From Pelagibacterium lentulum (GTDB lineage Bacteria > Pseudomonadota > Alphaproteobacteria > Rhizobiales > Devosiaceae), in assembly GCF_003992625.1 (NCBI RefSeq), contig NZ_RZMW01000008.1, forward strand, positions 1 through 64,000: a stretch of 64,000 nucleotides of DNA, in the 5' to 3' direction. Position 1 is the stretch's first letter. Each line of letters opens with the position of its first letter. Below are positions 36,919-47,486 of this stretch, piece after piece. Below the pieces are notes generated by a model. The model had not been told where the DNA came from. It did no database searches and saw only the letters and a program-made list of their open reading frames with translations. A program made the position numbers and the translations under genes.

Positions 36919-37848
36919 ATGCCGCAGCGGAAAGGCCAGTCCATTGCCTTGATCGGGGCGCCTATCGAAGAGGGGGCCGGACGTCAGGGCTGCTCAATGG
37001 GGCCCAAGGCATTGCGTGTTGCCGGCATTCAAGATGCTTTGACGGCGTTGGGGCATGACGTTGCTGACAACGGTGATGTCTCGCCGCGCGCTGTCGAGAT
37101 CGCTTTTGACGGTACAGCGAATAACCCGGAAATCGTTACCGGCTTTGCCCGGGAAATCGCGAAGGCCGGAGAAACGGCGCTCAATGACGGCTATACGGCG
37201 GTCTATCTTGGTGGGGACCATGCGCTGTCATTCGGTTCGGTTGCGGCTGCATTGCGGCGGGCCGATGCGCTTAGGCGCGCGTTGCATGTTCTTTGGCTGG
37301 ATGCGCATGCGGATTTCAATACGCCGCAAACGTCGGCTTCCGGCAATATGCACGGTATGCCGGCAGCGTTTTTCTGCGGCGAGCCGGGGTTTGGCGAAAT
37401 GCTGGAATGCCCCAAACTGCCCGCGGCCCGTTATCATCTCGTGGGCGCGCGTTCCATCGACCCGGCGGAAGTGGTGCTGCTCGAAGAGCGCGGCGCCGAC
37501 GTCAACGACATGGGTGAGATCGACGATAAGGGCATAGGGGCCGTCATGCGCCGCATTCTCGGTGAGGTCGAGCGCGATGATGCTCTTTTGCATGTGAGCT
37601 TCGATATAGATTTCGTCGATCCCGATACCGCACCAGGCGTCGGGACAACGGTGCCGGGCGGTGCAACATTTCGCGAAGCGCATCTGGCGATGGAAATGAT
37701 CGGGAAAACCGGAAGGATGATCAGCCTAGATCTTGTGGAGTTGAATCCGTTTCTCGACGATCGGGGCAAGAGCGCAAGACTGATGGTGGAACTTGCGGCC
37801 AGCGCCTTCGGGCGCCGCATATTCGATCGGCCGACCCAGGCGGCCTAG
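36919..37848 (+). CDS. rocF: Arginase
   Basis: 309 residues, ureohydrolase fold. All manganese-site motifs are intact: GGDHALSFG (98-106), DAHADFNTP (128-136) and SFDIDFVDP (227-235). The start [21 protein letters not shown] is the usual arginase substrate-loop region. It splits arginine into ornithine and urea. rocD lies 10 bases downstream, so the pair forms an arginine catabolic operon to glutamate semialdehyde. No regulator (such as an Lrp-type ArgR) is adjacent. Confidence 0.95.
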   Translation: MPQRKGQSIALIGAPIEEGAGRQGCSMGPKALRVAGIQDALTALGHDVADNGDVSPRAVEIAFDGTANNPEIVTGFAREIAKAGETALNDGYTAVYLGGDHALSFGSVAAALRRADALRRALHVLWLDAHADFNTPQTSASGNMHGMPAAFFCGEPGFGEMLECPKLPAARYHLVGARSIDPAEVVLLEERGADVNDMGEIDDKGIGAVMRRILGEVERDDALLHVSFDIDFVDPDTAPGVGTTVPGGATFREAHLAMEMIGKTGRMISLDLVELNPFLDDRGKSARLMVELAASAFGRRIFDRPTQAA

Positions 37849-37858
37849 GGAGAAAACA

Positions 37859-39061
37859 ATGATGCGAACCGAAGAACTGATTGCCCTGGAGTCCAGTCTG
37901 GGCGCCCATAATTACAAGCCGCTCGATGTGGCGCTGGTGCGTGGAGAGGGCGTCTATGTTCATGATGTTGATGGGAAGCGTTACCTCGATTGTCTTTCCG
38001 CCTATTCGGCTGTCAATCAGGGGCACTGTCATCCGAAAATTCTCAAGGCGATGATCGATCAGGCCAGCAAGCTGACGCTGACCTCGCGTGCCTTTCATAA
38101 CGATCAGTTGGGACTGTTCTATCAGGAAATTGCAGAGTTGACCGGCTCGCACAAGATACTGCCCATGAATACGGGCGCCGAAGCGGTCGAAAGCGCGATA
38201 AAGGCCGTGCGCAAATGGGGATATGAGGTCAAGGGCGTCGAGACGGATAAGGCCGAGATTATCGTCTGTGCCAACAATTTCCACGGGCGTACAATGGGCA
38301 TTGTCGGGTTTTCGACTGACCCCGACGCACGAGGCGGGTTCGGCCCATTCGCCCCAGGCTTCGTAATTGTTCCTTTCGGCGATGCGGAGGCCTTCGAGCG
38401 CGCCATTACCCCCAATACGGTCGGCTTTCTCGTCGAACCCATCCAGGGTGAGGCCGGGGTTGTCATTCCGCCTGAAGGCTATTTTCGCAAGGTGCGGGAA
38501 CTTTGCACCGCAAATAATGTCACGCTTATACTGGATGAAATTCAAACTGGGTTGGGACGTACCGGAAAGCTGCTGGCAGAAGAGCACGAAGGCATCGAGG
38601 CGGATGTGACTTTGCTTGGCAAGGCGCTTTCAGGCGGGTTTTATCCGGTATCGGCTGTGCTTTCCAATTCGGAGGTGCTGGGCGTATTGAAACCGGGGCA
38701 GCACGGTTCCACATTTGGCGGCAATCCATTGGCCTGTGCGGTCGCGCGGATGGCGCTCAAGGTGCTGGTTGAAGAAGGCATGATCGAAAATGCCGCGGCA
38801 CTTGGCCCGTATTTTCTCGAAGGGTTGAAGTCGATCCGGTCCAATCACATCAGGTCGGTTCGGGGTAGGGGGTTGATGCTGGCTGTCGATCTGCATCCCG
38901 AAGCTGGAGGCGCGCGGGAGTTTTGCTATAGGCTGCGCGATCGGGGGATTCTGGCAAAGGACACGCATACCAATACAATCCGTATCGCTCCGCCGCTGGT
39001 AATTACCAAGGCGCAGATCGATGACGCGCTGACCGAGTTCGACAAGGTGCTTGCCGGTTAG
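37859..39061 (+). CDS. rocD: Ornithine aminotransferase
   Basis: 400 residues, PLP-dependent class III aminotransferase. The PLP lysine is K255 in [37 protein letters not shown] and [15 protein letters not shown] are typical of ornithine-oxo-acid transaminases, and [17 protein letters not shown]-type residues bind PLP phosphate. It converts ornithine to glutamate-5-semialdehyde, downstream of arginase. The ATG at 37859 (an ATG follows immediately) has GGGAG upstream. It overlaps the convergent YihY-type gene by 4 bases. Confidence 0.95.
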   Translation: MMRTEELIALESSLGAHNYKPLDVALVRGEGVYVHDVDGKRYLDCLSAYSAVNQGHCHPKILKAMIDQASKLTLTSRAFHNDQLGLFYQEIAELTGSHKILPMNTGAEAVESAIKAVRKWGYEVKGVETDKAEIIVCANNFHGRTMGIVGFSTDPDARGGFGPFAPGFVIVPFGDAEAFERAITPNTVGFLVEPIQGEAGVVIPPEGYFRKVRELCTANNVTLILDEIQTGLGRTGKLLAEEHEGIEADVTLLGKALSGGFYPVSAVLSNSEVLGVLKPGQHGSTFGGNPLACAVARMALKVLVEEGMIENAAALGPYFLEGLKSIRSNHIRSVRGRGLMLAVDLHPEAGGAREFCYRLRDRGILAKDTHTNTIRIAPPLVITKAQIDDALTEFDKVLAG

Positions 39062-39996
39062 CGCTTTACGTTATCTGCCGCATAGGCACCACGCTTCCCC
39101 ATGGGGCGGTCGGGGCCGACTGTACTGTCCACTGCGGTCTGCAATTCAATACCGGCATTGAAGGCTGCGCCAAAAACGAAAATCTGTGCCGAGATGAACA
39201 TCCAGAAAAGCAGAACCACTGCGGCGGTCAGTGAGCCGAAGGTGGCTTCAAACTCGCCGAAGTTTTCGACATAGAGTGAGAACAACAGGCAGGCGGCAAT
39301 CCAAACAATGGCGGCAAGCGTTGCTCCGGGCCAGATCCAGCGAAGTTTTGGCCCGCGGCGATAGAGTGCGAAACGGTAGAGCAGGGAAAATGCTACGATT
39401 GCGATAGCGAGAAGGGCTGGCCAGCGTAAGAGCAGCGCAAGCCGCTCTCCGGTGCCAGGGATTGGCGAAAGGCCCGTAATTATTGGTATTGCAGCTACCA
39501 GAGCGAGGGCTACCACCATGAAAAAGGCCCCAAGAATGGTCACGATAAACGATACAAAAACCGACATGATGAAGCCGCGGTCTCCCTTGTCACCATAGGC
39601 TACCGAGGCGGCATGGATCAGCGCATCAAGGCCGCGCGAACTACTCCAGAGGATGACGACAATAGCGATCGCCAGGCTGATGCCCAAGCCGGTTTCCGGT
39701 TGCCCCATGAAGGAATCGAGCTGGTTGACCAAGAGTGCGAATGCAATATCGGGCATGATATCGGAATAAGTTTCGATCTCCGTGCGTATGGCCAAGTGAT
39801 CGCCAAATATCCCGACGAGCGATACAACGATACCGATCGCCGGAAATATCGAGAGAAAGCCGAAAAAGGCCACGCCCGCACAGCGTAGCCCCATGTCTTT
39901 TTCGCTCATCGTCCTGAAGCAATGGACGACGACATTTTTCCAATCGCGCGGTCCCAGTGCGACAGGGCTACGAGGCTCATGTGCGCTCCCGCTCAC
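39058..39996 (-). CDS. YihY/BrkB family inner membrane protein
   Basis: 312 residues from the GTG at 39996, which has GAGG 7 bases upstream; a GTG at 40011 is a possible alternative. About six transmembrane segments; [25 protein letters not shown] and [21 protein letters not shown] are typical of the former ribonuclease BN/YihY family. The name RNase BN for this family is a historical error, and its function is unknown. The preceding host-attachment gene ends 4 bases upstream, so they are likely cotranscribed. Confidence 0.9.
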   Translation of the reverse strand: MSGSAHEPRSPVALGPRDWKNVVVHCFRTMSEKDMGLRCAGVAFFGFLSIFPAIGIVVSLVGIFGDHLAIRTEIETYSDIMPDIAFALLVNQLDSFMGQPETGLGISLAIAIVVILWSSSRGLDALIHAASVAYGDKGDRGFIMSVFVSFIVTILGAFFMVVALALVAAIPIITGLSPIPGTGERLALLLRWPALLAIAIVAFSLLYRFALYRRGPKLRWIWPGATLAAIVWIAACLLFSLYVENFGEFEATFGSLTAAVVLLFWMFISAQIFVFGAAFNAGIELQTAVDSTVGPDRPMGKRGAYAADNVKR

Positions 39997-40000
39997 AAGC

Positions 40001-40456
40001 CTACCTCGCACTCAAGATGCGCTCGATCTGATCGATGGGATGGTTGGTGAGGTTTTTGGGAACTTCGCCAATAACCTTGTCCATCACCTCGGAATGCAAT
40101 TCCTTGCGCAGTTCGCCGAGCACTCTTGGGGCGGCACAAAGCACGATCTGCTTGAATCGGTTGTTATGGGCATACTTGTAGAGAAGCGCCGCAGCGTCCT
40201 TGGCAAATCGCTCTTCGGCCAGCCGATGCCAGTCCGTCTGTTCCATGGCGCTTTTCTGGTTTTGTCCGGAGTCGTACATGCGGCCCGGCGCGCTCGTTCC
40301 CTGATCGCGGGTTGGCGGATTGTCCTGCTCGAGTTCGCGAACCACCTCAAAAACGGGGTTCTTCCTTGTGCCCTTGTTTTCAAAGAAAAGGGCTTTCTCA
40401 CCGTCGGCGACAAGGACCCACACCTTTGCGTCGAGCCTGAAATCCATTTCCTGCAT
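40001..40456 (-). CDS. Host attachment family protein (PF10116)
   Basis: 151 residues, soluble, no signal peptide. VWVLVADGEKALFFENKG at the N-terminus, AEERFAKDAAALLYKYA in the middle and IVLCAAPRVLGELRKEL are the family features of proteins required for attachment to host cells, first described in Agrobacterium. The fold resembles the eRF1/baeRF-type release factor domain; the biochemical role is not settled. GGGAGAACC lies upstream of the ATG at 40456. It is probably in an operon with the YihY-type gene. Confidence 0.88.
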   Translation of the reverse strand: MQEMDFRLDAKVWVLVADGEKALFFENKGTRKNPVFEVVRELEQDNPPTRDQGTSAPGRMYDSGQNQKSAMEQTDWHRLAEERFAKDAAALLYKYAHNNRFKQIVLCAAPRVLGELRKELHSEVMDKVIGEVPKNLTNHPIDQIERILSAR

Positions 40457-40521
40457 GAAGGTTCTCCCTAAATCGGTGGTTCATCGGGGAACTCTTTGAG
40501 AACGCTTGGGTTCCTTGTTCG

Positions 40522-41712
40522 TCAGTCTGGCTTGAAGTCGGCGTGTCTGGCCAGCCCGGAGAGGGCGAGCGTTACCAGAATCAGGCTGGCGACCCCCATA
40601 AAGACCGGCGAAAATCCTGTCCGTTCCCCAATAAACCCAATAACGCCGGGCGCCATAAGGATACCAGAATAGCCCATGACTGTAACCACCGACAGGCCAA
40701 TGCCTGGCGCCACGCCCGGAATGTTACCGGCGGCTGAAAAGGCGATGGGGATCATGTTTGCGATGCCAATGCCAGCGAAGGCAAAGCCAGCGATTGCTGC
40801 GAACGGTGTTGGAGCCAGCGCTCCAACAAACAGACCGGTTATGGCGAAGGCGGCACTGATGCGCAGGGTCGTTACGGCGCCCAGGCGCTGACGAATGCCA
40901 TCACCGAGAAAGCGCATAATGGCCATGGTGCCGGAAAAGGCAGCAAAGCCAAGCGAGGCGATAGAAATATCGGCACTCATTTCGCTTTGCAGATAGTGTG
41001 CTGCCCAGTCAAGTATCGTGCCTTCAGGGACCATGGAAAAAAGCGCCATTATGCCAATAAGATAAGGCAGTGGCGATCGCGGCATGCGCAGCGGCTGGGC
41101 GGCACGGATTGCGGCAGTCGTATGGTCGCGGGCAATCATCGGCAGGGCAAGAAATACTGCGGTGCTGGCAAGGATTGTCAGTGCAACGCCATGCCCAATT
41201 TCTCCCCAAAGGCTGGCCATAAAGCCGCCAAGGCCAGCGCCGATCAGGCCCCCAAGGCTCCAGAACCCGTGGCAGGAAGACATGATGGCCTTTCTCATGC
41301 GCTTTTCAACGGCAACGGCGTTGGCGTTCATTGCCACATCCATCCCTCCGACAAAGCCGCCGAAGAGGAATATGGCTACCACGATCATCCAGAGTTCGGG
41401 CAGGATCGAGACGGCAAGCAGCAAGGGCAGGACGATGACCGAAACGATGCGCAATACTGGCGCGGAGCCATATCGGGCCGTCAAGGCGCCGATGACGGGC
41501 ATCATGAGGATCGAACCGAGACCGAAAACAAGGATCAGCAGTCCCATTGTGGTTTCGGTTATGCCGAGGCGGGCCATGAGCAGCGGAATCTTGGGCGCCC
41601 AACTGCCGATCAGAAAGCCATTGGCCAGAAACAGCAAGGATACCGCGACGCGGTCGGCGCGCAGGCCAAAGGGAAGGTCCGGCGTGCGCTCGACGATCAG
41701 GGTGTCACTCAT
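40522..41712 (-). CDS. MFS transporter
   Basis: 396 residues from the ATG at 41712, twelve hydrophobic segments. FANGFLIGSWAPKIPLLMARL-like first helix and GLILVFGLGSILMMPVIGALTARYGS (TM2-loop) resemble the YbjJ/FucP-like group of MFS transporters, often annotated as sugar or unknown-substrate carriers. An upstream ATG at 41799 with AAGGTGGG before it would add 29 residues, a plausible alternative start. Divergent from gyrA across about 200 bases. Substrate unknown. Confidence 0.88.
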   Translation of the reverse strand: MSDTLIVERTPDLPFGLRADRVAVSLLFLANGFLIGSWAPKIPLLMARLGITETTMGLLILVFGLGSILMMPVIGALTARYGSAPVLRIVSVIVLPLLLAVSILPELWMIVVAIFLFGGFVGGMDVAMNANAVAVEKRMRKAIMSSCHGFWSLGGLIGAGLGGFMASLWGEIGHGVALTILASTAVFLALPMIARDHTTAAIRAAQPLRMPRSPLPYLIGIMALFSMVPEGTILDWAAHYLQSEMSADISIASLGFAAFSGTMAIMRFLGDGIRQRLGAVTTLRISAAFAITGLFVGALAPTPFAAIAGFAFAGIGIANMIPIAFSAAGNIPGVAPGIGLSVVTVMGYSGILMAPGVIGFIGERTGFSPVFMGVASLILVTLALSGLARHADFKPD

Positions 41713-41920
41713 AGGAAACAGACTCGAAAGCGGATGTTTGATGGCGAGTTGAAGGGACAAAAACGATTTCGGCAACACGTTTTCATCCTTTTTAAGCATC
41801 AAGCCCACCTTTTATGTGGATGGTGTGCCTCCAAAGTGCCATCTCTTGCCGCTACGCATGGCATTAGCTGGCGGAATCGATTAAACCACATGCCAGCAGA
41901 AACGTTGCAGATCGAGTATT

Positions 41921-44674
41921 GTGACAGATACGCCAGAAGATGACGTCAGGGGCAAGCAGCCCTCAGACATCAACCCAATTTCGATAACCGAGGAAATGCG
42001 CAATTCCTATCTCGATTACGCAATGAGCGTGATCGTGAGCCGGGCATTGCCTGACGTGCGTGACGGGCTGAAGCCCGTACATCGGCGCATCCTCTTTTCG
42101 ATGCACGAACAGGGCTACGAATATAACAAGCCTTATCGCAAATCGGCGCGCGTGGTTGGTGACGTTATCGGTAAATATCACCCGCACGGGGATTCGGCGG
42201 TTTACCATTCGCTCGTGCGGATGGCGCAGGAGTTTTCCATGCGGCTGCCCCTGATCGACGGGCAGGGCAATTTCGGCTCGATAGACGGCGATATGCCTGC
42301 GGCAATGCGTTACACCGAAGTGCGCATGGAAAAGGCAACCGGCAATCTGCTCGAGGATCTGGACAAGGATACTGTCGATTTCCGCGACAACTATGATAAT
42401 TCCGAAAGAGAACCGACTGTTCTTCCGGCGCGCTTTCCCAACATGTTGGTCAATGGCGGCGGCGGTATCGCTGTCGGCATGGCGACCAACATCCCCAGCC
42501 ATAATCTGGGCGAAGTGATCGACGCAACGCTGGCGGTTCTGGACAATTCGGAAATCACCGTCGACGAGCTCATGGAGATCATGCCGGGGCCGGATTTCCC
42601 GACTGCGGGCATTATTCTAGGCAAGTCGGGCATTCGCTCAGCTTATGAAACCGGGCGCGGCTCGGTGTTGATGCGTGGTCGGGTCACGGTTGAGGAAGTC
42701 CGCAAGGAGCGCGAGGCGCTCATCGTTACCGAAATTCCCTATCAGGTGAACAAGGCAACGATGATCGAAAAAATCGCCGAGATGGTGCGTGACAAGCGCA
42801 TTGAGGGGATTTCCGATATTCGTGACGAATCCGACCGACAAGGCATGCGGGTCGTGATCGAACTCAAGCGTGACGCGGTGGCCGACGTCGTGCTGAACCA
42901 GTTGTATCGCTTCTCGATGCTGCAGACCTCGTTCGGCTGTAATTTCGTTGCGCTCAATGGCGGCAAGCCCGAATTGATGCCGCTCAAGCGGATTCTGCAA
43001 CTGTTTCTGGAATTCCGTGAAGTTGTGGTCACGCGTCGTGCGCGGTTCCTGCTAAACAAGGCCCGCGATAGGGCACACGTTCTGGTCGGGCTGCTGGTTG
43101 CCGTCAATAATGTCGATGAAGTGATCCGGCTGATCCGTTCGTCGCCGGACCCTGCGACTGCGCGCGAGAAGCTGCTGGAGCGTGACTGGCCCGCGGGCGA
43201 TGTCATGGATCTGATCCAATTGATCGACGATCCGCGACACACGACGAATGCCGATGGTACATTCAAGCTGTCCGACGAGCAGGCGCGTGCCATTCTTGCG
43301 CTGACGCTCTCGCGCTTGACTGCCCTTGGCCGCAATGAAATCGGCGATGAACTCAATGGTCTGGGCGCCCAGATCGAGGATTATCTCGATATTCTGCGCA
43401 GCCGCGAGCGTGTTTTGGGCATCATTCGTCAGGAACTCGAAGATGTGCGCGATCAATATTCCACCCCGCGCAAGACCGAGATAAATGAGTTTGCCGGTGA
43501 TCTGGACGACGAGGACCTGATTGCGCGCGAGGATATGGTCGTTACCGTTTCGCATGGCGGCTATATAAAGCGGGTACCGCTATCCACCTATCGGGCGCAG
43601 CGGCGCGGCGGCAAGGGCCGTTCTGGCATGTCCACGCGCGATGAGGATTTTGTGGCACGGCTGTTTGTTGCCAATACCCATACGCCTGTGCTGTTTTTCT
43701 CGTCTCGCGGGATTGTTTACAAGCTCAAGGTCTGGAGGCTGCCGCTCGCGGCGCCCAATGCCCGTGGCAAGGCACTTATCAATACCCTGCCGCTGGAAGA
43801 AGGCGAGCGTATCACCTCGATCATGCCATTGCCTGAGGACGAGGAAAGCTGGGACAGCCTTGATGTGATGTTCGCGACAACGCGCGGAAACGTGCGCCGA
43901 AACAAGCTTTCCGACTTCGTTGAAGTGCGCCAGAACGGCAAGATTGCCATGAAGCTCGATGAGGGCGACGGCATCGTTGGCGTGGAGACTGCAAGCGAAA
44001 CCGACGACATGTTGCTGACGACGCGAAGCGGGCAATGCATCCGCTTCCCGATTACCGACGTGCGCGTGTTCAAGGGACGCGACTCGACCGGTGTCCGTGG
44101 CATCAATCTTGGTGACGGCGACGAGGTGATTTCCATGTCGATCCTGCGCCATTTCCATGCGACTTCGGAAGAGCGTGTCGCATATCTGAAGATGAGCCGC
44201 GCAGTGCGCGGAGAAGCTGAAGACGCGAATGGCGAAAGCGATGACGAAACGGCAATCGCCTCGACATTGAGCCAGGAGCGCTATGCCGAGATGAGCGCAT
44301 CCGAGCAATTCGTCCTGACGATATCGGAGAATGGTTTCGGCAAGCGGACGTCATCGTTTGAGTACCGGATCACCGGTCGCGGCGGCAAAGGTATCGTTGC
44401 CATGGCGGTCAATGACCGCAATGGCAATCTTGTCGGGTCGTTCCCGGTCGAGGACGACAACCAACTCATGCTTGTCACGAATGGCGGGCAGGTCATTCGC
44501 GTTCCGGTCGATGGTATCAGAATTGTCGGACGTTCAAGTCAGGGTGTTACGATTTTCCGTACGGCCGCTGATGAAAAAGTGGTTTCCGTGGAGAGGATCG
44601 TTGAGCCGGAGGCATCCGACGAAACGGATGAAGATGGCGAGTCCGAGGGGCCTGTTGAGGGCCAGACTGAATAA
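41921..44674 (+). CDS. gyrA: DNA gyrase subunit A
   Basis: 917 residues from a GTG. The breakage-reunion domain starts with [33 protein letters not shown], and [10 protein letters not shown] holds the catalytic Tyr. The C-terminal half has the GyrA-type beta-pinwheel repeats and the GyrA-box region ([10 protein letters not shown]). A highly acidic tail closes the protein. The quinolone-determining region reads [15 protein letters not shown]: Ser92 corresponds to E. coli Ser83 but His96 replaces Asp87. It introduces negative supercoils with GyrB. Confidence 0.96.
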   Translation: MTDTPEDDVRGKQPSDINPISITEEMRNSYLDYAMSVIVSRALPDVRDGLKPVHRRILFSMHEQGYEYNKPYRKSARVVGDVIGKYHPHGDSAVYHSLVRMAQEFSMRLPLIDGQGNFGSIDGDMPAAMRYTEVRMEKATGNLLEDLDKDTVDFRDNYDNSEREPTVLPARFPNMLVNGGGGIAVGMATNIPSHNLGEVIDATLAVLDNSEITVDELMEIMPGPDFPTAGIILGKSGIRSAYETGRGSVLMRGRVTVEEVRKEREALIVTEIPYQVNKATMIEKIAEMVRDKRIEGISDIRDESDRQGMRVVIELKRDAVADVVLNQLYRFSMLQTSFGCNFVALNGGKPELMPLKRILQLFLEFREVVVTRRARFLLNKARDRAHVLVGLLVAVNNVDEVIRLIRSSPDPATAREKLLERDWPAGDVMDLIQLIDDPRHTTNADGTFKLSDEQARAILALTLSRLTALGRNEIGDELNGLGAQIEDYLDILRSRERVLGIIRQELEDVRDQYSTPRKTEINEFAGDLDDEDLIAREDMVVTVSHGGYIKRVPLSTYRAQRRGGKGRSGMSTRDEDFVARLFVANTHTPVLFFSSRGIVYKLKVWRLPLAAPNARGKALINTLPLEEGERITSIMPLPEDEESWDSLDVMFATTRGNVRRNKLSDFVEVRQNGKIAMKLDEGDGIVGVETASETDDMLLTTRSGQCIRFPITDVRVFKGRDSTGVRGINLGDGDEVISMSILRHFHATSEERVAYLKMSRAVRGEAEDANGESDDETAIASTLSQERYAEMSASEQFVLTISENGFGKRTSSFEYRITGRGGKGIVAMAVNDRNGNLVGSFPVEDDNQLMLVTNGGQVIRVPVDGIRIVGRSSQGVTIFRTAADEKVVSVERIVEPEASDETDEDGESEGPVEGQTE

Positions 44675-44777
44675 GAGCGAGGCTATCGATTTGTCAGGGT
44701 AGGTCAGGCACTTTGCGTGACCTTCGCCCCGATCAACCGGCTTGCGCTCCAGCGCCGGGCATGACAAAACCGCTGCC

Positions 44778-45266
44778 ATGAGTGATCGTACTGGATTTTA
44801 TCCCGGCTCGTTCGACCCGGTGACCAATGGCCATCTCGATGTTATCGAGCGCGCGTGCAAGCTTGTTGACCGGCTTATTGTCGGCATTGGCGTGCATAAC
44901 GCCAAGCGGCCATTTCTGGATCCTGAAACGCGGCGAAACCTTATTGCCGAAGTTGCGGGACCGATCGCCCAGCGTAACAATACGCCAATCGAAATCATCG
45001 AGTTCGACGGCCTGATGGTGCATGCGGCGCAAAAGGCAGGTGCCAACATCGTCATTCGTGGGCTTCGCGATACGACCGACTATAATTACGAAATGCAGAT
45101 GGTGGGTATGAACGCCCAGATGGTTCCCGATCTGCAAACGGTTTTTGTGCCCTCAAGCCCATATGTTCGCCATATTTCGGCGACGCTTGTGCGGCAGATT
45201 TCCGAAATGGGCGGCGATATCACCGCCTTTGTTCCTAGAAACGTACTCAAAGCTCTGGAGAAATAA
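44778..45266 (+). CDS. coaD: Pantetheine-phosphate adenylyltransferase
   Basis: 162 residues. GFYPGSFDPVTNGHLDVIERA carries the nucleotidyltransferase T/HxGH motif, and IRGLRDTTDYNYEMQM and SPYVRHISATLVRQI are family blocks. It makes dephospho-CoA from phosphopantetheine and ATP in coenzyme A synthesis. The ATG at 44778 starts the homology; the open frame runs a little further upstream. The stop TAA shares its last base with the ATG of ppiA (TAATG). Confidence 0.95.
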   Translation: MSDRTGFYPGSFDPVTNGHLDVIERACKLVDRLIVGIGVHNAKRPFLDPETRRNLIAEVAGPIAQRNNTPIEIIEFDGLMVHAAQKAGANIVIRGLRDTTDYNYEMQMVGMNAQMVPDLQTVFVPSSPYVRHISATLVRQISEMGGDITAFVPRNVLKALEK

Positions 45267-45874
45267 TGGCTGGACATGCCCAAAAGCCCGTCAACCGCGT
45301 GGTTGGCGGCATGGTACTCGCATTTCTTGCGCTTTTCGTTGCAATGGTTGCATGGCCGGTCGCGCAGGGAAGCAATTCCGATGCGGCGCTGGCGCAGGCT
45401 CCTGCAGACGCGCCGCGCATGGTGCTGACCCTCAAGGACGGGGAAGTGGTGTTTGCGCTACGGCCCGACCTCGCGCCAAATCACGTTGCGCGCATTACCG
45501 AACTTGCCAATTCCGGTTTTTACGATGGGCTGAATTTCCATCGTGTTATCACAGGATTTATGGCTCAGACCGGCGATCCTCTTGGCAACGGCACCGGCGG
45601 TTCCGATCTGCCTAATCTTGAAGCTGAGTTTTCAAACGAGAACTTCGTTCGCGGCACGCTCGGAATGGCCCGGTCCATGGCCCCCAATTCGGCGAATTCG
45701 CAATTCTTCATCGTGACCGCGGACTCCCCGCATCTGAACGGTCAGTACACGTTGTTCGGTGAGGTGGTTGAAGGCATGGAATTCGTCGACAACATCGAGC
45801 AGGGCGATCCGCGCGCAAACGGCGTGGTGCAGAATCCCGACCAGATGATCTCGCTGCGCGTGATCGAAGAGTAA
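45266..45874 (+). CDS. ppiA: Periplasmic peptidylprolyl isomerase (cyclophilin)
   Basis: 202 residues. An N-terminal hydrophobic signal or anchor (VVGGMVLAFLALFVAMVAWPVAQG, about 12-35) precedes a cyclophilin domain with FHRVITGFMAQTGDPLGNGTGG and NSANSQFFIVT. It accelerates cis-trans prolyl isomerisation, probably in the periplasm. It is translationally coupled to coaD and followed 34 bases later by a cytosolic paralogue; the two share the sequence blocks FHRVI, GNGTGGSD and SANSQFFI. Confidence 0.93.
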   Translation: MAGHAQKPVNRVVGGMVLAFLALFVAMVAWPVAQGSNSDAALAQAPADAPRMVLTLKDGEVVFALRPDLAPNHVARITELANSGFYDGLNFHRVITGFMAQTGDPLGNGTGGSDLPNLEAEFSNENFVRGTLGMARSMAPNSANSQFFIVTADSPHLNGQYTLFGEVVEGMEFVDNIEQGDPRANGVVQNPDQMISLRVIEE

Positions 45875-45908
45875 TTTCTAAAAGTATTTCAATAAGAAGG
45901 AATGGTTC

Positions 45909-46385
45909 ATGGCAACCTATGCCGATCCGGAAAACACCATCATCATGGAAACGACAAAGGGCAATGTCGTAATCGAACTTCGTCCTGACCTGGCTCCCGG
46001 CCACGTCGAACGTATCAAGGAACTGACGCGCGAGAAGTTTTACGATGGTATTGTTTTCCATCGCGTGATCGAAGATTTCATGGCGCAGGCCGGTTGCCCC
46101 CGCGGCAACGGCACGGGCGGTTCGGACAAGCCGAACCTCAAGGCCGAGTTTTCGGACGAAAAGCACGTGCGCGGAACGGTTTCTGCGGCGCGTTCGTCCG
46201 CTCCGGACTCGGCCAATTCCCAGTTCTTTATCTGCTTTACCGAGGCGCCGTGGCTCAACCGGCAATATTCGGTTTGGGGCAAGGTGATCGAAGGCATGGA
46301 AAATGTCGATCTGCTTGAGCGTGGCGAGCCCGTCCGTAATCCGGACAAGATCGTTACCATGCGCGTTGCTGCCGATCTGGCGTAA
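45909..46385 (+). CDS. ppiB: Cytosolic peptidylprolyl isomerase (cyclophilin)
   Basis: 158 residues without a signal peptide. FHRVIEDFMAQAGCPRGNGTGG and DSANSQFFICF are the cyclophilin active-site blocks; TKGNVVIELRPDLAPGHVERI is the first strand pair. AGAAGGA precedes the ATG. It is a tandem paralogue of ppiA. queA follows 27 bases downstream, so coaD-ppiA-ppiB-queA-tgt probably form one transcript. Confidence 0.93.
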   Translation: MATYADPENTIIMETTKGNVVIELRPDLAPGHVERIKELTREKFYDGIVFHRVIEDFMAQAGCPRGNGTGGSDKPNLKAEFSDEKHVRGTVSAARSSAPDSANSQFFICFTEAPWLNRQYSVWGKVIEGMENVDLLERGEPVRNPDKIVTMRVAADLA

Positions 46386-46412
46386 TGTTTTGCCGGTCCT
46401 TGGGACGAATTC

Positions 46413-47486
46413 ATGAAAGTCGAACTTTTCGATTTTGACTTACCCGAGGACCGGATTGCGCTGCATCCGGTTTCGCCGCGCGACAGCGCGAAAATGCTTG
46501 TGGTGGGGCCGGACGGCAATCTGACCGATCGCGTTGTGCGCGATCTTTCCGAAATTCTGCGCCCTGGCGACGTGCTGGTTGTAAACGACACAAAAGTCAT
46601 TCCGGCCGACCTCAAAGGTGTTCGGCATCGCGGTGAATTTGCAGCCAATATCTCGTTCAACCTTCACAAACGGGTAAATGGATTTACCTGGCAGGCATTC
46701 GCGCGGCCTGCAAAGCGCCTGAAAGCCGGAGATCGCGTGGTTTTCGGTGCGACATCGGACGTCTGCATGCTTGAAGACCTTGTAGCCACCGTCAAGGTGG
46801 TTGAGGACGGGCAGGTGACGCTTGCTTTCGATCTTTCCGGCGCGGCTCTCGATGAAGCGATCAAGGCGCGCGGAGCAATGCCCTTACCGCCCTATATAGG
46901 CGCCAAGCGCACCATAGAAGCGCGGGATTCCGAGGATTATCAAACGGTCTATGCCCGTCATGATGGGGCCGTAGCAGCGCCGACAGCCGGCCTTCACTTT
47001 ACCGATGAACTTTTGGCAAAGCTCGATGAACTCGGTGTCGGCGTTGAGCGTGTGACGCTGCATGTGGGGGCCGGGACTTTTCTCCCGATGAAGGCCGACA
47101 ATACCGAAGATCACAAGATGCACGCCGAATGGGGCACGGTTTCGCGCGGGGTTGTGGACAGCATCATGGCCGCCAAGGCAAAGGGCGGTCGCGTGATTGC
47201 GGTTGGCACCACAAGTCTGCGCCTTCTGGAAAGTGCAGCACGGGCTACGGGCGCCCTGGCGCCCTTTACCGATGAGACGGACATTTTCATAACGCCGGGT
47301 TTCCAGTTTCGCGTTGTCGATGTGCTGATGACCAATTTTCACCTGCCGCGTTCGACCCTGTTCATGCTGGTTTCGGCCTTTTCCGGCTTGGAGACTATGC
47401 ACAAAGCCTATAAGCACGCGATCGAAAACCAATATCGCTTCTATTCCTACGGCGACTCCTCGCTGCTTTTCCGGGCCGATCCATGA
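46413..47486 (+). CDS. queA: S-adenosylmethionine:tRNA ribosyltransferase-isomerase
   Basis: 357 residues. [24 protein letters not shown] opens the family, [15 protein letters not shown] and [14 protein letters not shown] are signatures, and [25 protein letters not shown] is the C-terminal block. It transfers ribose from SAM to preQ1-tRNA to form epoxyqueuosine. It overlaps tgt by 4 bases, giving a queuosine-tRNA gene pair; queG and preQ1 genes are not in the window. Confidence 0.96.
   Translation: MKVELFDFDLPEDRIALHPVSPRDSAKMLVVGPDGNLTDRVVRDLSEILRPGDVLVVNDTKVIPADLKGVRHRGEFAANISFNLHKRVNGFTWQAFARPAKRLKAGDRVVFGATSDVCMLEDLVATVKVVEDGQVTLAFDLSGAALDEAIKARGAMPLPPYIGAKRTIEARDSEDYQTVYARHDGAVAAPTAGLHFTDELLAKLDELGVGVERVTLHVGAGTFLPMKADNTEDHKMHAEWGTVSRGVVDSIMAAKAKGGRVIAVGTTSLRLLESAARATGALAPFTDETDIFITPGFQFRVVDVLMTNFHLPRSTLFMLVSAFSGLETMHKAYKHAIENQYRFYSYGDSSLLFRADP

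Noticed and set aside
37721-38587. 288-codon minus-strand frame opposite rocD
   Set aside because: Shadow of rocF/rocD; no ribosome binding site and no recognisable protein.
40987-41943. 318-codon plus-strand frame opposite the MFS gene
   Set aside because: Very His/Gln/Lys-rich nonsense sequence antisense to a clear transporter.
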